The notes under the pieces are model-generated. The model did no database searches and had not been told where the DNA came from. It worked only from the letters and a program-made list of their open reading frames with translations. The position numbers were made by a program, and so were the translations under genes. A stretch of 64,000 nucleotides of DNA. It comes from Bemisia tabaci. Lineage: Eukaryota > Arthropoda > Insecta > Hemiptera > Aleyrodidae. Below are positions 12,402 through 23,823 of this stretch, in pieces (position 1 is the stretch's first letter; each line of letters begins with the position of its first letter). The stretch lies in contig NC_092795.1 in the NCBI RefSeq assembly GCF_918797505.1, forward strand, positions 17,967,131 through 18,031,130, read 5' to 3'.

Positions 12402-12781
12402 CACTGAAAAAAAATTCTCGGCATTTTTACCAAGATACGTTGGTACCTTTACCATCTCACTTTTTTTTACCAATTATTGGTAATTTTACCAAGACAGACT
12501 GGTAAGCTTACCTAAAAACTGGTATTTTTACTGTTTTATTCAGGTAAGAATACCACTGTTATTGGTAATCAATTCCCGGTAACCTTGCCATTTTATCTCG
12601 GTAATTCTACCACAGTCGATAAAAAATATTGGCGTTTTTACCAAGGTCCAGTAAAATTACCGGTAAAATTACTAATTCAATAAATGGTAATTTTACCAAG
12701 AAAAACTGGGATCAAATAGAACCCTAAATTCTTGGTAATTTAACCCTTTTCTTAGTAAATACACCGAGATTTTTTTCAGTG
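12402..12781. mobile_element. Family F MITE built of GGTAA/TTACC motifs
   Basis: Inverted ends CACTGAAAAAAAATTCTCGG and CCGAGATTTTTTTCAGTG, with CGCA on both sides (12398-12401 and 12782-12785). The interior is filled with degenerate TTGGTAA and TTACCAA motifs in both orientations, at least a dozen. Non-coding. Confidence 0.85.
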
Positions 12782-13424
12782 CGCAGCTTTTTTAAGCACA
12801 CCCGAAGAGTATTCCGAGTTGCCATCGTAATAATATTGAATAATTCGAGGGCGCATTTTAAACACCCTCCGTTCTGCGAGATCCTCCCAAACAGAACCTC
12901 TGCGATTGACATCAATAGAAGTCTGCTCGCTCAGTAATTTAGGAGGATAAATGATAATATAAGAATGACGAGTCAAGAGGATCAGGAGACGAAGTTGATG
13001 GAAAGGAAATTTAATCGAGTTTCCCCACATGATGCTTTTCAGCACTGAATTTCATTGGTCCTGAGTGTAGATTCAACCCTGAAGTAACCGCCCTTGTAAA
13101 CCTGTACTTGCTTTTGACAAGTAATCGAATCTATCCCACCGCACCGTGGGCCAATATTTGGGCATTTCCCCGCGTAAAATTCACAATTAATTTTTGAGCG
13201 AATGTGCTGAAAATCTAGCTGAAAAAAATTATTCTAACGATCGAAAGAGCAGGAAGTTTGATTTGCTTGATAGAGTGTCAAACAAATGCTGAATGATCTA
13301 GAAGTGGGTTACAATAAGTTTGTTTGCAAAGTAGATAAAACTAAGCTTTTACCTGGAACTAAGCGTTACCAGTTATGCAAAATTAGGAGGTCTCGGAGCT
13401 TATAGTATAGAAGAAGAGATAACT

Positions 13425-13562
13425 CTCGCATTGCGTTTGGTGCAATGCGAGAAGTATTCATACAGTCTTGTAGGCGCTAATATGCGTTTGACGCCGACCG
13501 CATACTGTTTGGCGCAATGCGTGAAGTATTCCTCCAGTCTCGCAGGCGCTGATATGAGTTAG
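13425..13562 (+). repeat. Two tandem single arms of the repeat-J palindrome
   Basis: Two related stretches of about 75 nt. Each carries GCAATGCGNGAAGTATTC, then CAGTCTNGNAGGCGCTNATATG. They correspond to one arm of the 84-bp palindrome at 21629-21712, here diverged and tandem. Confidence 0.7.
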
Positions 13563-13967
13563 AAAACGACCACACCGTGTTCGTCGCGATTATTCGAACG
13601 TTAGAATAATCGCGGCAACTAAAAAAGGGGCTTACAAGGCCCATGTTTTGTTATGACGCCGTGCGAGCAGCTCAACGTTGCCTCGTTTCTCCCGATAAAA
13701 CATTTTTTCTTAAAAAAGTTAGGAAAGTTTTCTATGTTCGCTTTTTTAGATTGAATGGACAGTTAAAAGTTACAAATTTAAGCACTCTGATACATGATTC
13801 TTCAACGGAATTTCATGCAGAACACGATTCACGCAGCTAAAACTACTGAAATCAACTTCTAGCTAAGATACTAACGTTTTTATTGTCCATTGGTGACGGG
13901 AACTGAATTGCACGGCGACAAGAAATACAAAACCTTACGCGAGTCAAATTGCGCACTACAAAGTGCC

Positions 13968-14175
13968 AAATTTCCTCCAATAAAGGGGAAATTTCCTGAA
14001 AAACCTGTGGATATTTTTCTTCCAACTTTTTAAAGAATTTTATTCGCAATTTAGTCTACAGTATCTGAAAATGTAAAGGCAAAATATTCATGAAGGTTCT
14101 AAGAAATTAAAATTTTATCGGAGGAAATTTGGCAACACTTGAAAGTTCATACGGTGTTCTTCCTTAGGACGGCAG
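13968..14175. mobile_element. Family B MITE, truncated on the left
   Basis: Begins inside the element at TGCCAAATTTCCTCC. It continues through the AT-rich core to GGAAATTTGGCAACACTTG, TTCATACGGTGTTCTTCCTT and a terminal GACGGCAG. A second B-like scrap (GACGCCGTGCGAG, AACGTTGCC) lies just upstream at 13654-13690. Confidence 0.8.
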
Positions 14176-14468
14176 AATCGGTGCCAGGGCTGGTTACTGA
14201 TTAGAGACCAAGGCTGAAGGGGATGGGGTTTACTTAAGGTAGTCAAAAACAAAAATAAATCGATATATAAAGAAATAAAACATGGATGTTCATTTGTAAA
14301 AAATGCACTTTAGCCAATCGACTTCAATCCCTCTATCCTTACGATTTGAAGCAAATTACGCTCTCGATTCCTTTCTTTGAAGCACAACTGCGTTTCTCAC
14401 CGACCAAAAAAAAAAAAAAATAAAAAAAATAATCACGGGCTGTGGTGATAACGTTCTTCTCCCAGTGT

Positions 14469-14738
14469 GGGCTGATTATTGAAATTGATAGACACAGCGA
14501 TAGACAAAAAGGACATAGAGAGTATGGAGCTAACCTATATTGGTTAAAATGTGTAGTTCCTATAGACTAAGGAGAAAATGATGGACTGACTGTCGGGTCT
14601 CTAGTGGGTTGCCGTTAGTTAGTCTATCACCTACGTCCTTTGTCTATTGCAACCATTCGCCTCCACCAATAGGATCCCTCCATATCCCTTTTGTCTTCTT
14701 TGTCTATAGCTTTGTCTATCAATTTCAATAATCGGCCC
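14469..14738. mobile_element. Single foldback element with GATTATTGAAATTGATAGAC arms
   Basis: The left arm GGGCTGATTATTGAAATTGA continues TAGACACAGCGATAGAC; the right arm is its near-exact inverse ending AATAATCGGCCC. An inner TATGGAG/CTCCATA pair and a GTCTAT-rich interior extend the hairpin. No clear target duplication seen. Confidence 0.75.
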
Positions 14739-15249
14739 GCAAGAATCAGAAACTAAAAATGCCATGCTTCGGAGAACGTGACCGACAATAAGGGACGCCT
14801 TTTCGTAAAAATGAGAGGAGCTTGTTTCCGAACCGCACACTTCAATTAACGGGACGGATTTATTTTGGCCCCGGCATATTTGACATCCCCTAACAAGAGG
14901 CTAAAATTTTAACGAGATCACGAAGGACATGATTGAGTTGATTACGAACAATGTTCGGTAATTGCTGGCGGGATGGCCACCGGTGCTTTGATTATTACTC
15001 GCGATGCGCCTCTCGATGCCGCGCGTCACAAGTGGTGCTTGGCGTCGACAGGAAACTATTATTGACATTCGCGCGCAACACGCGTGACAAAATCAACGGA
15101 GCCCCTCCCCGCCGCCACTATCCCGGCTCGAGAGTGCATTTTATTGGAAATTGCATTATCTAACACTCTGTACGTCCAAAACTATTCCGGCGATACGCCC
15201 GGGAAAAATCACTCACCAAGAGGGGGGGGGGGTGCTCTTGAACAGTATG

Positions 15250-15502
15250 CTACCGTGCTAAGGAAAAACGCCGTATGAACCTTTGAGAGTTGCCAAAATT
15301 CCGGCGAAAAAATGTTTACGTTTGAGGAAAATTATGAATATTTTTCCGATTAATTTTCAAGAACTTTAGGTAAAATTGCGAAGAAAATTTTGTGAAAAAT
15401 TGGAAGAAAAATATTTACACATTTTTTCGGAACTTCGCGATTTACCAAAGAAAATTTGGCAACGCCTAAAGGTTCATACGGCATTCTTCCTTAGCACGGC
15501 AG
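15250..15502. mobile_element. Family B MITE, copy
   Basis: Left end CTACCGTGCTAAGGAAAAAC, right end CTTCCTTAGCACGGCAG. Flanks TATG and CATG differ at one base, so the insertion is probably old. The right half makes up the first third of a short open frame, which is therefore not a gene. Confidence 0.9.
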
Positions 15503-15834
15503 CATGGTACGCCGCACAGTGGATCGAATCAATCAGAGAGGTCGGATATGAAATTATTCACCAAAACAGCATGTTTTTTGGGAAATCGGAGTGTTTAAGA
15601 ACGCGGAGGCTAAAATTCGACTTGTTTGACCCAGCCTGGAAAAATCGGTCAAATAAAAGATTTGTCTCCGTTCACCTAGGTTCTCTACCTTTTGGATATT
15701 TGACCAAATTTGGGAAACTTACTCGAGCCAATTCGGTTCACCGATTCAATAAGGCGCGTGAATTTGGATCCGAGCGTTTCTTCCAGCGGAACGAGGTTGA
15801 CTGAAGTTTTTGTATGATCCAGAAAAATTCCACG

Positions 15835-16174
15835 CGCACGCAGAAAAAAACCTCGTGCGTGGGACCCAAAGCTTAGGTCATATGGATCACTGAAGTTTTC
15901 AGATTGAGCATCTGAACACTTTAGGTCTAGCTGTCGAGGTTCGGATCACACATCTGAAACGTCAGTTCTTACATCTGAAGTACTTCAGATGTAAGAACCG
16001 AAGTTTTTCGGATGTGAGAACCGAAGTACTTCAGATGTAACAACTGAAGTCTCAGATGTGTGATCCAAACCTCAGCAGCTGGACCTTAAGCGTTCAGATG
16101 CTCAATCCGAAAACATCAGAGATCCATATGACCTAAACTTCGGGTCCCACGCACAAAGTTTTTTTCTCTGTGCG
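15835..16174. mobile_element. Family E long hairpin element, copy 1
   Basis: Ends CGCACGCAGAAAAAAACCTC and the inverse ending TTTTTTCTCTGTGCG, with GTGCGTGGGACCC just inside each end. The arms continue with TTAGGTCATATGGATC and AGATTGAGCATCTGAAC. The centre is a run of ACATCTGAAGTACTTCAGAT and AGATGTAAGAACCGAAGT motifs in both orientations. The copy at 40151-40509 is nearly identical in layout. Confidence 0.88.
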
Positions 16175-18027
16175 GACGGCAACTACGCATTGTTCATCAC
16201 GTGCGCGTCAATTAGCGTGTCACGTTCTGGCCGCCAGATGGCTCGAACGAAATTTTAAATGTTAAAAACGGGAGAAACACTACGACGGAATTATAACAAG
16301 TTTATAACAAAGTTCGCTCCCTTTATTTGCATTACGTGATTTGCAAGTTGAAAATATCGCCGTGCTCTCGCGGCGCGGCGGCGTCCCGAATTTGAACGGT
16401 AAAAGATCCATTTTTTAGGTACTAAATTTAAGTTTACCAGTGAATTTTTTCGTCTGCGCCGTACGACGAGCTAATCACCGAAAAGAATTAGCATGCTGGA
16501 TGTCGAAAAAATGCAAGTGACGACCTCACAACATTTGTCTCAACTGCCCCTGCAGTTTATTGAACATTCTCTGGAAGTAAAATTAACAGCGAGGACGGTT
16601 GAGATAAACGTTTTGAAGTTAGCGTAAACATTTTAAACGACTAGAGTATTAATTCAACATCCTAATTTTTCTTTGGTGTTAAGGATTAGTATAGTGGTGA
16701 CATTTGGAAAGTAGGAAGTGTAAAATATTATTGAAGTTTTTGAGTGGGGAAAAAATGTATGTTCATAGAATTTCCGAAAGGCGGTAGAACTGCGTCTTGA
16801 CTGTTCTAGCACAAAAATCTTTCCTAAAATTTGTCCCTGATAAACTGCTCTAAGCTTTGTTAATATTTAATCTTGAATTGCAAAATACACCAGTTAAACA
16901 ATTGACTAGATTTCAGGTTAATTTGATTCACAGAAAAAAAATTGAATGAACATCGAGCAATACTTGGCAAAGGAGCTTCTGTTCGAATTCAGCGCAATAT
17001 TATAAATTATTTCTAATTCTTATGATAAGCTACATCTTAAAATAAACACATATTCCGTCATTGCCCGGATGACGGAAAGCAACTTCATTTTAAAGCAGCA
17101 AAATTGACCTAAATAATTTAATTTTTCAAAAGAATTTTGCCTCGCGGTCTAAGTCCAAAATTTTGCTAACAGTGCCCAAAATCAGAGGAAACCCCAGAAA
17201 AATCTCCCATCAGAATTATTATCAGCCAGTGGAAATTTTGCAATATTGAAATGCTCCTCTTACGTCTTATCTTCCTAGACAATCAAACCTAGAGGCGCTA
17301 GACTTTGAGTTCGCAAACTAAATTAATTTGAAGGAATTTAAAATGAATCAGATTTTTGATAACATACCGATTCAGGACTTCAAGGGGAACTTCATTTAGT
17401 GTATGTGGTGACTTCATAATTTGGTTGTTTATTTGAATTTGCTAGAGCGGCAAAGTTCGATAGGTCAATAGATCACGAGGACTCAAATTGAGGTTTTTTT
17501 TCTTTTTTTTCTTTTTTTTTTTCGTTACATCGAATGGCGTAGTAATAAATCGGTATACAGCACGAGTCTTTTTACCGTCTTTTGTTCTCGTGGATAATTC
17601 TAGCGGAGAATTAAAGCATAGGGGTTATTCCCTCTAATCCCATCAAGCGTGATGAGGTCCGAGGCGGGCAAACTTTAACTCAAGTTTCTACGTGAGCTAA
17701 GGATTTTACGCAAGGCTCAAACGTGGGGATGACGGAAGTGATGAAACGAATTTTCAGTTTGTTTGACCGACTTTCACGGGTGCGTTTCAAAGCTTCTCTT
17801 TTGTTGCCGAAAGTTCACGCACATGTTGATACCCAATTTTCGAACACAAACACAACATTCGGTGAGACGCGGACCTTAATTTCAATGCAGCGTCATGCCC
17901 TTTTGTCAGTTGAATATGACTTCGGGCGGGTTGGTCGAACGCCTTTTACAGAGAAGTACGTGAGAGCCCTGGCAACTCTTCGGAACTCATACTCCTCTTC
18001 AAACGAACCGCACAATTGTATATATTT
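16175..18027. other. Intron sequence, no recognised feature
   Basis: AT-rich. Around 17055-17180 there is weak similarity to the 56186-56800 unit (CCGTCATTGCCCGGATGACG, GCAAAATTGACC). Nothing else identified. Confidence 0.5.
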
Positions 18028-18146
18028 GGACGTTCTGCCAAACAGAACTATGTGCATTATGACGTGAGCCCTGTTGTGCATATATTCTTATGGGTCTCAG
18101 GGCTCATGTCGTAATGCACACAGTTTCGTTCGGCAGAAATACGTCT
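18028..18146. mobile_element. Family C hairpin MITE, copy
   Basis: Arms GGACGTTCTGCCAAACAGAA and the inverse ending GGCAGAAATACGTCT. The loop reads GCATATATTCTTATGGGTCT. ATTT lies on both sides (18024-18027 and 18147-18150). The last base is changed from C to T. Confidence 0.88.
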
Positions 18147-18902
18147 ATTTGAAGGAACGGGTCGGTCGGATGGTTCATTCCGGCCATTGCCGCCGATCAG
18201 TATGAAGTATTAACATAGGTCAAGAAGCACGAGTGCACCCTATAACTTATTAGTAAAAATGTTGAAGATGATGTGGACCACATTCAACAGACATACATTA
18301 AGTTTCAACCGAAAAAAGGTGTTGAAAATTGTATTCTTCTGGAAGATTAAATGTTTTGGACAAAATCCAACGTCTATTATCACGCTCAAAGCATTTTTTT
18401 TCGAGTAGATAATTAAAAACTACTCTCAACTCGTTGTTTTCCAAAATGCGACTCGCTGCATTTCTGTTAGACTCGAACCAGCTGTACTCGATTACTTTTA
18501 CATATTCTACAACAAGCAAACCCTTTTCAAAAAACTTAAAACCTGCCGAACTCGATTCAAATTACACTATTCGGTGGTGCTATCATGTGCAGAAGATACG
18601 ACTTTTACTATGATATGATGTATAAATATTTCCAGATTAATTGAAGGCAGAAATGTAAAATAATTGACAATGGGGCTTTTGCCCGTAAAATCAGGTCTAA
18701 ATAATATGAGACGAGTAACTGCCGCAACAACTTATCGCTATTTTGTGTTTGTATTTTCATTTATTATTTCTCTCAAATGTTATTGAATATTTTAATCACT
18801 CTATTTTATCTGTACAAAAATGACATGAAAATGCTATTACTTAGCATATTCCGTCATCACTTGCAGAAAGATTTGGAGGCCCTTCGGTTTCTTTGATGAT
18901 AA

Positions 18903-18975
18903 AGCTTGGATACAACTATTCGTGCTTAAGGGATGTCCGCGTTGCATACACGAAAAATTGCAGGCGTTTTGGCTG
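18903..18975 (+). repeat. Dispersed repeat I fragment
   Basis: Blocks GGATACAACTATTCGTGCTT, AAGGGATGTCCGCGTTGCAT and CGAAAAATTGCAGGCGTTTT. The reverse complement is nearly the same as 25285-25372. Confidence 0.75.
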
Positions 18976-19840
18976 TCGCCAAAGTCTCAACGTCTGGCTG
19001 CAATTCATAATATTTTTGTGCAGCGAATATATATTACGTTGACCGTGAAATCGCAGCGGAATGCGGGAGGGATATAAAGCTGTGTTCCAGAATTGCCAAA
19101 TGATACAATTTAATCATGATAATTATTGCAGCACGCCGTAATCATCAAGAATCAATAAATTACACCAATACCATTGATGAAACTGTTGTTGGCAGTGATT
19201 CACGGACGTGATATTTGCGATGGCCCTGCGAAAATGGGTTCAGTAGAAAGTGAAATCGTCATGCAGCCGACAATTAGGGATTGACTAGGCCGACAATTTA
19301 GGATTGATTGCAAAGACTTGAGGTGTTCAATCTTTGAATCGCAGAACCAGGCTTTTTCCATGTGCGACATTTTCCATAAAAATTAAATAAGATCAAAACC
19401 CGGATTCGATGGTGATTTTAAGCGCTCTATGCTTTTTTCTGTCTTGTAGATTCATGTTTTAGGAGGGGGAGGGGGGGGGGCGGCAATTGGCAGGAAGCTG
19501 TGTTTACGAACGGAATGCATTTTAAAACCCAGTAAGCTAGTAACTTTTTCGGGTTTTTCTCCCTTCTCAGATAAATAATTATTTTTACTTGTTTAATCCA
19601 TAAATGCATAAAAATGTTTTGTAATGTGTATTTATTTTAAAATTTTCAGGGCTACAAATCCCAGGTTAAGTGGCCTTGGAAGTTGTTTACTCCACCAAAA
19701 AATGCTAATTTTGACCCTAAAAATCAACTCCTGAAGTACTTCTACTTAACCTGAATCGCCCCGTGTATTTTCTAAAATCACCAAACTATTCCAAGATTCG
19801 ATAATCAAGTGGTCTGTATTTTTTTTGCTGCCCTATAATT

Positions 19841-19977
19841 GGACTAAATTTTGCAATTTGGAACTATGAAGTCTAGCCCGGTTCAAAAACAACGTATGTG
19901 CCATTAGTTTCCGCATGCACGTAAGTGTTTTTCCGGAAGAGCCAGAATTTTTTGTTCCAAATTGCAAAATGCAGTCC
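19841..19977. mobile_element. Family L hairpin MITE, copy 2
   Basis: Arms GGACTAAATTTTGCAATTTG and the inverse ending TTGCAAAATGCAGTCC. AATT lies on both sides (19837-19840 and 19978-19981). The loop matches copy 1 at 4160-4296. Confidence 0.92.
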
Positions 19978-21212
19978 AATTCCTTTCCAAGTAACCAGGT
20001 GAAGATTCCCAGTTCCCTTGTCGAGAGTTGCCTGATTTCAGGCCCTCGAGTATCGTTTTCCAACCACGTGGAAAGTGACGGGACGGTTCCCGGCCGCGGT
20101 AGAACCGAGCTGAAAGCAGAACAAGAATTGGTGTTAAATTATGCAAGCGGTCTGTGTCACTGACCCCGCTCGATCCGGCCTTCGCAGAAAACTACCCCCC
20201 GGGTACGACTCGCACAGAGAATATTTGCATACAAAATGAAATTTTATAGATTTATAATTTATTTTTTTCCTCGGCGCAGCAGAGCGATATTTCCACCTTC
20301 GATCCTCCAGCGGCGGAATGTACTCATCAAAATTTACAACCCTATTTTCATTGAGCTTTCTCGCGTTCCCTTCCCGCCGCCTGTTGAATAGGAACTCGTG
20401 CATCAACTCAAAGAGGAGGGATCAACCTGGTTCTCGGGAAAAAGGTTTGAATAATTTTTCAATTCAGTTGTAACTTCGTGTTATTCCATACATACGTTTA
20501 TTAGAACCTCATTTGTGTCTTAATTATTTCCTTTGTGCCGTTTTTCTGATTGAATTATGAACTGAAGGGTACTTCTCCGTTACAATGCCCACGGCTTGTA
20601 GCTACATCGAAAGCTCCAGTCTGTAACTGTGCCTAATGTATTGACGATAACTATATCTGAAGCAATAGCTGAGTCTAGATGGTTATATTCTCGGCGACAG
20701 CTGTTCAAGGTTGTATCTGTAACGATAAAGCTACTATATCGACGGCGTAAGTTCGCAATCACATCCCTCGTTTGCGGTGTCTGAAAATCTCCGCTTCTAG
20801 GTATGTTATTTCTTCAAATGAAAACAAATTGACATCATTCCTTGAAGTTTTTGCAGAATTTTCTTGGCGCAGAGAAGGAAAATCACGGCAGTTTTTAAGA
20901 ATTGCCGTGGAGTAGTTTTCCGTTTAAAAAATAAAGTATGGCAGGAAGTCTGCGACGTTGCAAACTCAGTTATGTGATTGCCGACTTACATCGTCGATGT
21001 ATGGTCTATGGTCTACCTTTTTGACAACAGTGTAGTCTTCGCCAGCGGTACGCAGACTGGTTTCGAGTGTAGCGTGACGTAAAACCATTTTGTGTGATTT
21101 TACAATGCGGATTATGCCTGTTGCCTCTGGCAGTCTTGATGACTTGGCGCTTAAATGAAAGGTCTCACCGGAAAAACAAGTGGAAAAGCTCTGATAGGTT
21201 CGTATTGGAACA

Positions 21213-22185
21213 CCCTGGTAAGAATTGGCAGTAGGATCTGTGAGCAGTAGTGATCTTCCAAAACATCATAGACCTACAGCTAGCTGTAAGATTTCCAATA
21301 GCTTCCACATATAGCCGGCAACACAATTTCTCATAGCCTTTTATAGCCGATGGCGATTAAGCAACAGCCTGGCGATAAAGTGTATGCTAAACGTTACTAA
21401 TTACGGATGCTAAGACTTAGTGAGTTTTTGGACTACCGCTCTCTTTTTGGGCCGCAGTATCTTGATTTAATTTGCGAGGAAAGCTCCGTGCTTTTGAAGG
21501 ATGCCTGCCATTTCTAATATGTTGGAGCGCCTTCAATTTCGTATGACACTGTGCAATACCTCTGGTGTGAAACAGTTGCTTTCACGCTGCGGCGCGGCTC
21601 GGCGGGCGGGCAGCCAGCGCTGAACGCGCATTGGCGCCTACAAACCTAACAAGGATACTTCACGCATTGCGTAATGCGTGAAGTATCCCTGTTAGGTTTG
21701 TAGGCGCCAATGAGCCGTCGGTCCGCTTTGTATTAGGCTCTAATATTTAATCTCGCGGAGTCAGCGTTTTTCAACTCATGACTTTGAAATGTTTGCACAC
21801 TCTGTATGGATTATTCTCATTTTAATTGATGAAAAAAAATATGTACATATAGGTAGTAAAGGAAAATATAATGTGCGTTTTGTAAATATTAAGGTGATTC
21901 CGTACAAACTTAAGGATTTACAAAGTACAAGAATTTCTACACAATTTCATATAGCCTTTTATAGACAATGGCGAAAAAGCAACAGCCGGGCGATAAAGTG
22001 TAAAGCCCGGCGATAGGAACTATAGCCCGGCTGTATAATTTTTTATCGCTTCGTGTAGCCCGGCCGTATGATTTTTTTCCACTCTCTACAGCCAGCTATA
22101 TGATTTTCTATCGCCCTCTTCAGTCGGCTGTAAGAACTCCTATGGTATTTTGAAACGCAGCTCCTATCGCCAATTTTTACCAGGG
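21213..22185. mobile_element. Element K containing repeat J (composite), copy 1
   Basis: The outer ends CCCTGGTAAGAATTGGC and GCCAATTTTTACCAGGG are inverted. Inside are repeated TATAGCC/AGCCGGCTGTA motifs. Repeat J (21381-21939) sits in the middle. It is bracketed by two direct copies of a ~62-bp K segment containing CATAGCCTTTTATAG and GCAACAGCC (from 21320 and from 21938). The flanks AACA and AAAC do not form a clean target duplication. No coding region recognised. Confidence 0.75.
21629..21712. repeat. 84-bp near-perfect palindrome inside repeat J
   Basis: CATTGGCGCCTACAAACCTA continues to GGATACTTCACGCATTGCG and is then repeated inversely. It would fold into a hairpin of about 40 bp. The same palindrome lies at 52222-52305. 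Single diverged arms occur at 13425-13562 and 39737-39812. Confidence 0.92.
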
Positions 22186-22572
22186 AAACGCTCAACTATT
22201 TTTTACGTAGGCGCGTATTTAAGATCCCCGAAGAAGATGAGCACCGTGGGAGTGAATTAACTCGCTCTCCAAAATTTTAACCATCAATTTTGGGAAAACT
22301 AAACTACAGCTAAAAAAATTAATCACAGAAAAACGATTATCGTCCTCCGCGCTTTGACGTCAGAACTATTAAATGAAGGTATCACAGATTAATCTTTTTT
22401 AAATATGTGAGGCCCCTGTCCGCCATCTTGTTGTTGAGCTAGTGCACCATTTGAACACATTGTCACTGGTATACTATAATAATTTCTGGAGACAGGTTGA
22501 ACTCAAAAAGAGCTTTCTATTGGCTGAGGAGTTAAGAAACCAATATATTCCCTTCTCTTTCGGTCGCCGTTG

Positions 22573-22668
22573 AAAAAAAAAAAAAAAAAAAAAAAACAAT
22601 TTTTTTATTCTTCAACTCAGAGAGTCTGGGTCAGCGCTACGTAATTTTTTATTGGGGGGGGGGGGGGG
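22573..22668 (+). repeat. Poly(A)24 and poly(G)15 with AGCGCTACGTAATTTT between
   Basis: A run of 24 A at 22573-22596, then CAGCGCTACGTAATTTTTTA directly before a run of 15 G at 22654-22668. A GTAACGCT motif also precedes C runs at 33899 and 34066. Confidence 0.85.
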
Positions 22669-23189
22669 CAATTGCAGCGCAGGGCAATGAAGCTTTATTT
22701 ATAATTTGATTAAGTAATGCCGGTACAGTTTTTAACTTCATTTATTCCCTCTCGTGAAACAACTTCGGGAAGCCAGAGGCAATCAACGTGAAGTTTTTTG
22801 CTCCCGAAAAAAAGGACCCCGATCCGTTTGCCCGTTGAACGGTGTGCAGATGGTTGAAAAATACAAATCTCCCGAAGGCAGCGGTTTAAATGGGGTCGGG
22901 TTTTGAAAAGGAGCGAGAGTTTTTGAGTCTAATGAAAAGTAGGGCCGGAGCCCCCCGGAGGAGAGAATAGGTACACGAGCTGGTGAGCCGGATAAGATTT
23001 AACGGGGGAGCCGGGGAGCGGATTTAAAGGGCAACGAAGCTTTCATCCAGACGTAACGTGCAACATCCTGGGGCCCTTGCCTATTCATCTGGGAATTTCC
23101 GGATTTAATGCAGATCAAATGAAGTCACCAACGGCCCTCTGTTGCCCCGCACAGCAGCTAAACTCTCGCGGATGCTCTCGACTGGCCGG

Positions 23190-23332
23190 CGTGAATTGCG
23201 ATATATCGATTGTTATGCCATTTAAACCTATGGCAAAGAATCGATTATTAAGGAACACCCTGTTTATCGATCCTTTTCCATAGGTTTAAATGGCATAACA
23301 ATCGATGTATCGCAATTCACGCCACGCCACTG
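23190..23332. mobile_element. Family A MITE, copy 4, left terminus lost
   Basis: Inverse orientation of the body (loop GGAACACCCTG, shortened). The right end is CACGCCACGCCACTG. Flanks CTGGCCGG (23182-23189) and CTGGCCGC (23333-23340) look like a 7/8 target duplication, implying that about 11 bp of the left terminus is missing. Confidence 0.85.
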
Positions 23333-23770
23333 CTGGCCGCGATTATTTTTTTTACGGAAGAATTAGTCTACTTTGTATTGACACGGTGCCCGCTGGAGTG
23401 CGGTTTATTTCGATGCGCATTAAACTGATGAATTCCGAAATTAACGAGGCACCTCGCATCAGAAGCGTTCCGATTTATGTGAAAACAAACGTTGTTGAGC
23501 GATTGTGCGTTTGGTCAACATTTTGAGGGATGGACCTTCAAACTGTGACGGGTTTTTTCCGAGCATAGCCAGATCCAGGGGGCTGGGGTGGGGGGCGTGG
23601 GGAACTTACGCCCTCACCCCCCATTCGCTCGGAAAAAGGAGAAATAAAAAAAGGGACGGAGGAAGAAGAATGAAAGACGCTTACATTAGGTAATAATCAT
23701 GACGAAATTGACTCAAACTGCATACTAGCTGCGTAATAAATTCAACATTTTTCTGGAGGAGGCCCTCGGA

Positions 23771-23823
23771 CCCCCCCCCCCCCCCTCGTGCCCCCATATC
23801 CTTCATGCCCCCCCCCCCCCCCC
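23771..23823 (+). repeat. Two poly(C) runs of 15 and 16
   Basis: C runs at 23771-23785 and 23808-23823, separated by TCGTG, CCCCC and CATATCCTTCATG. Repetitive glycine open frames on the minus strand here are artefacts of the runs. Confidence 0.95.

Noticed and set aside
15376..15804. 142-codon plus-strand open frame
   Set aside because: The first 40 codons are the right half of a family B MITE; the rest has no recognisable feature.
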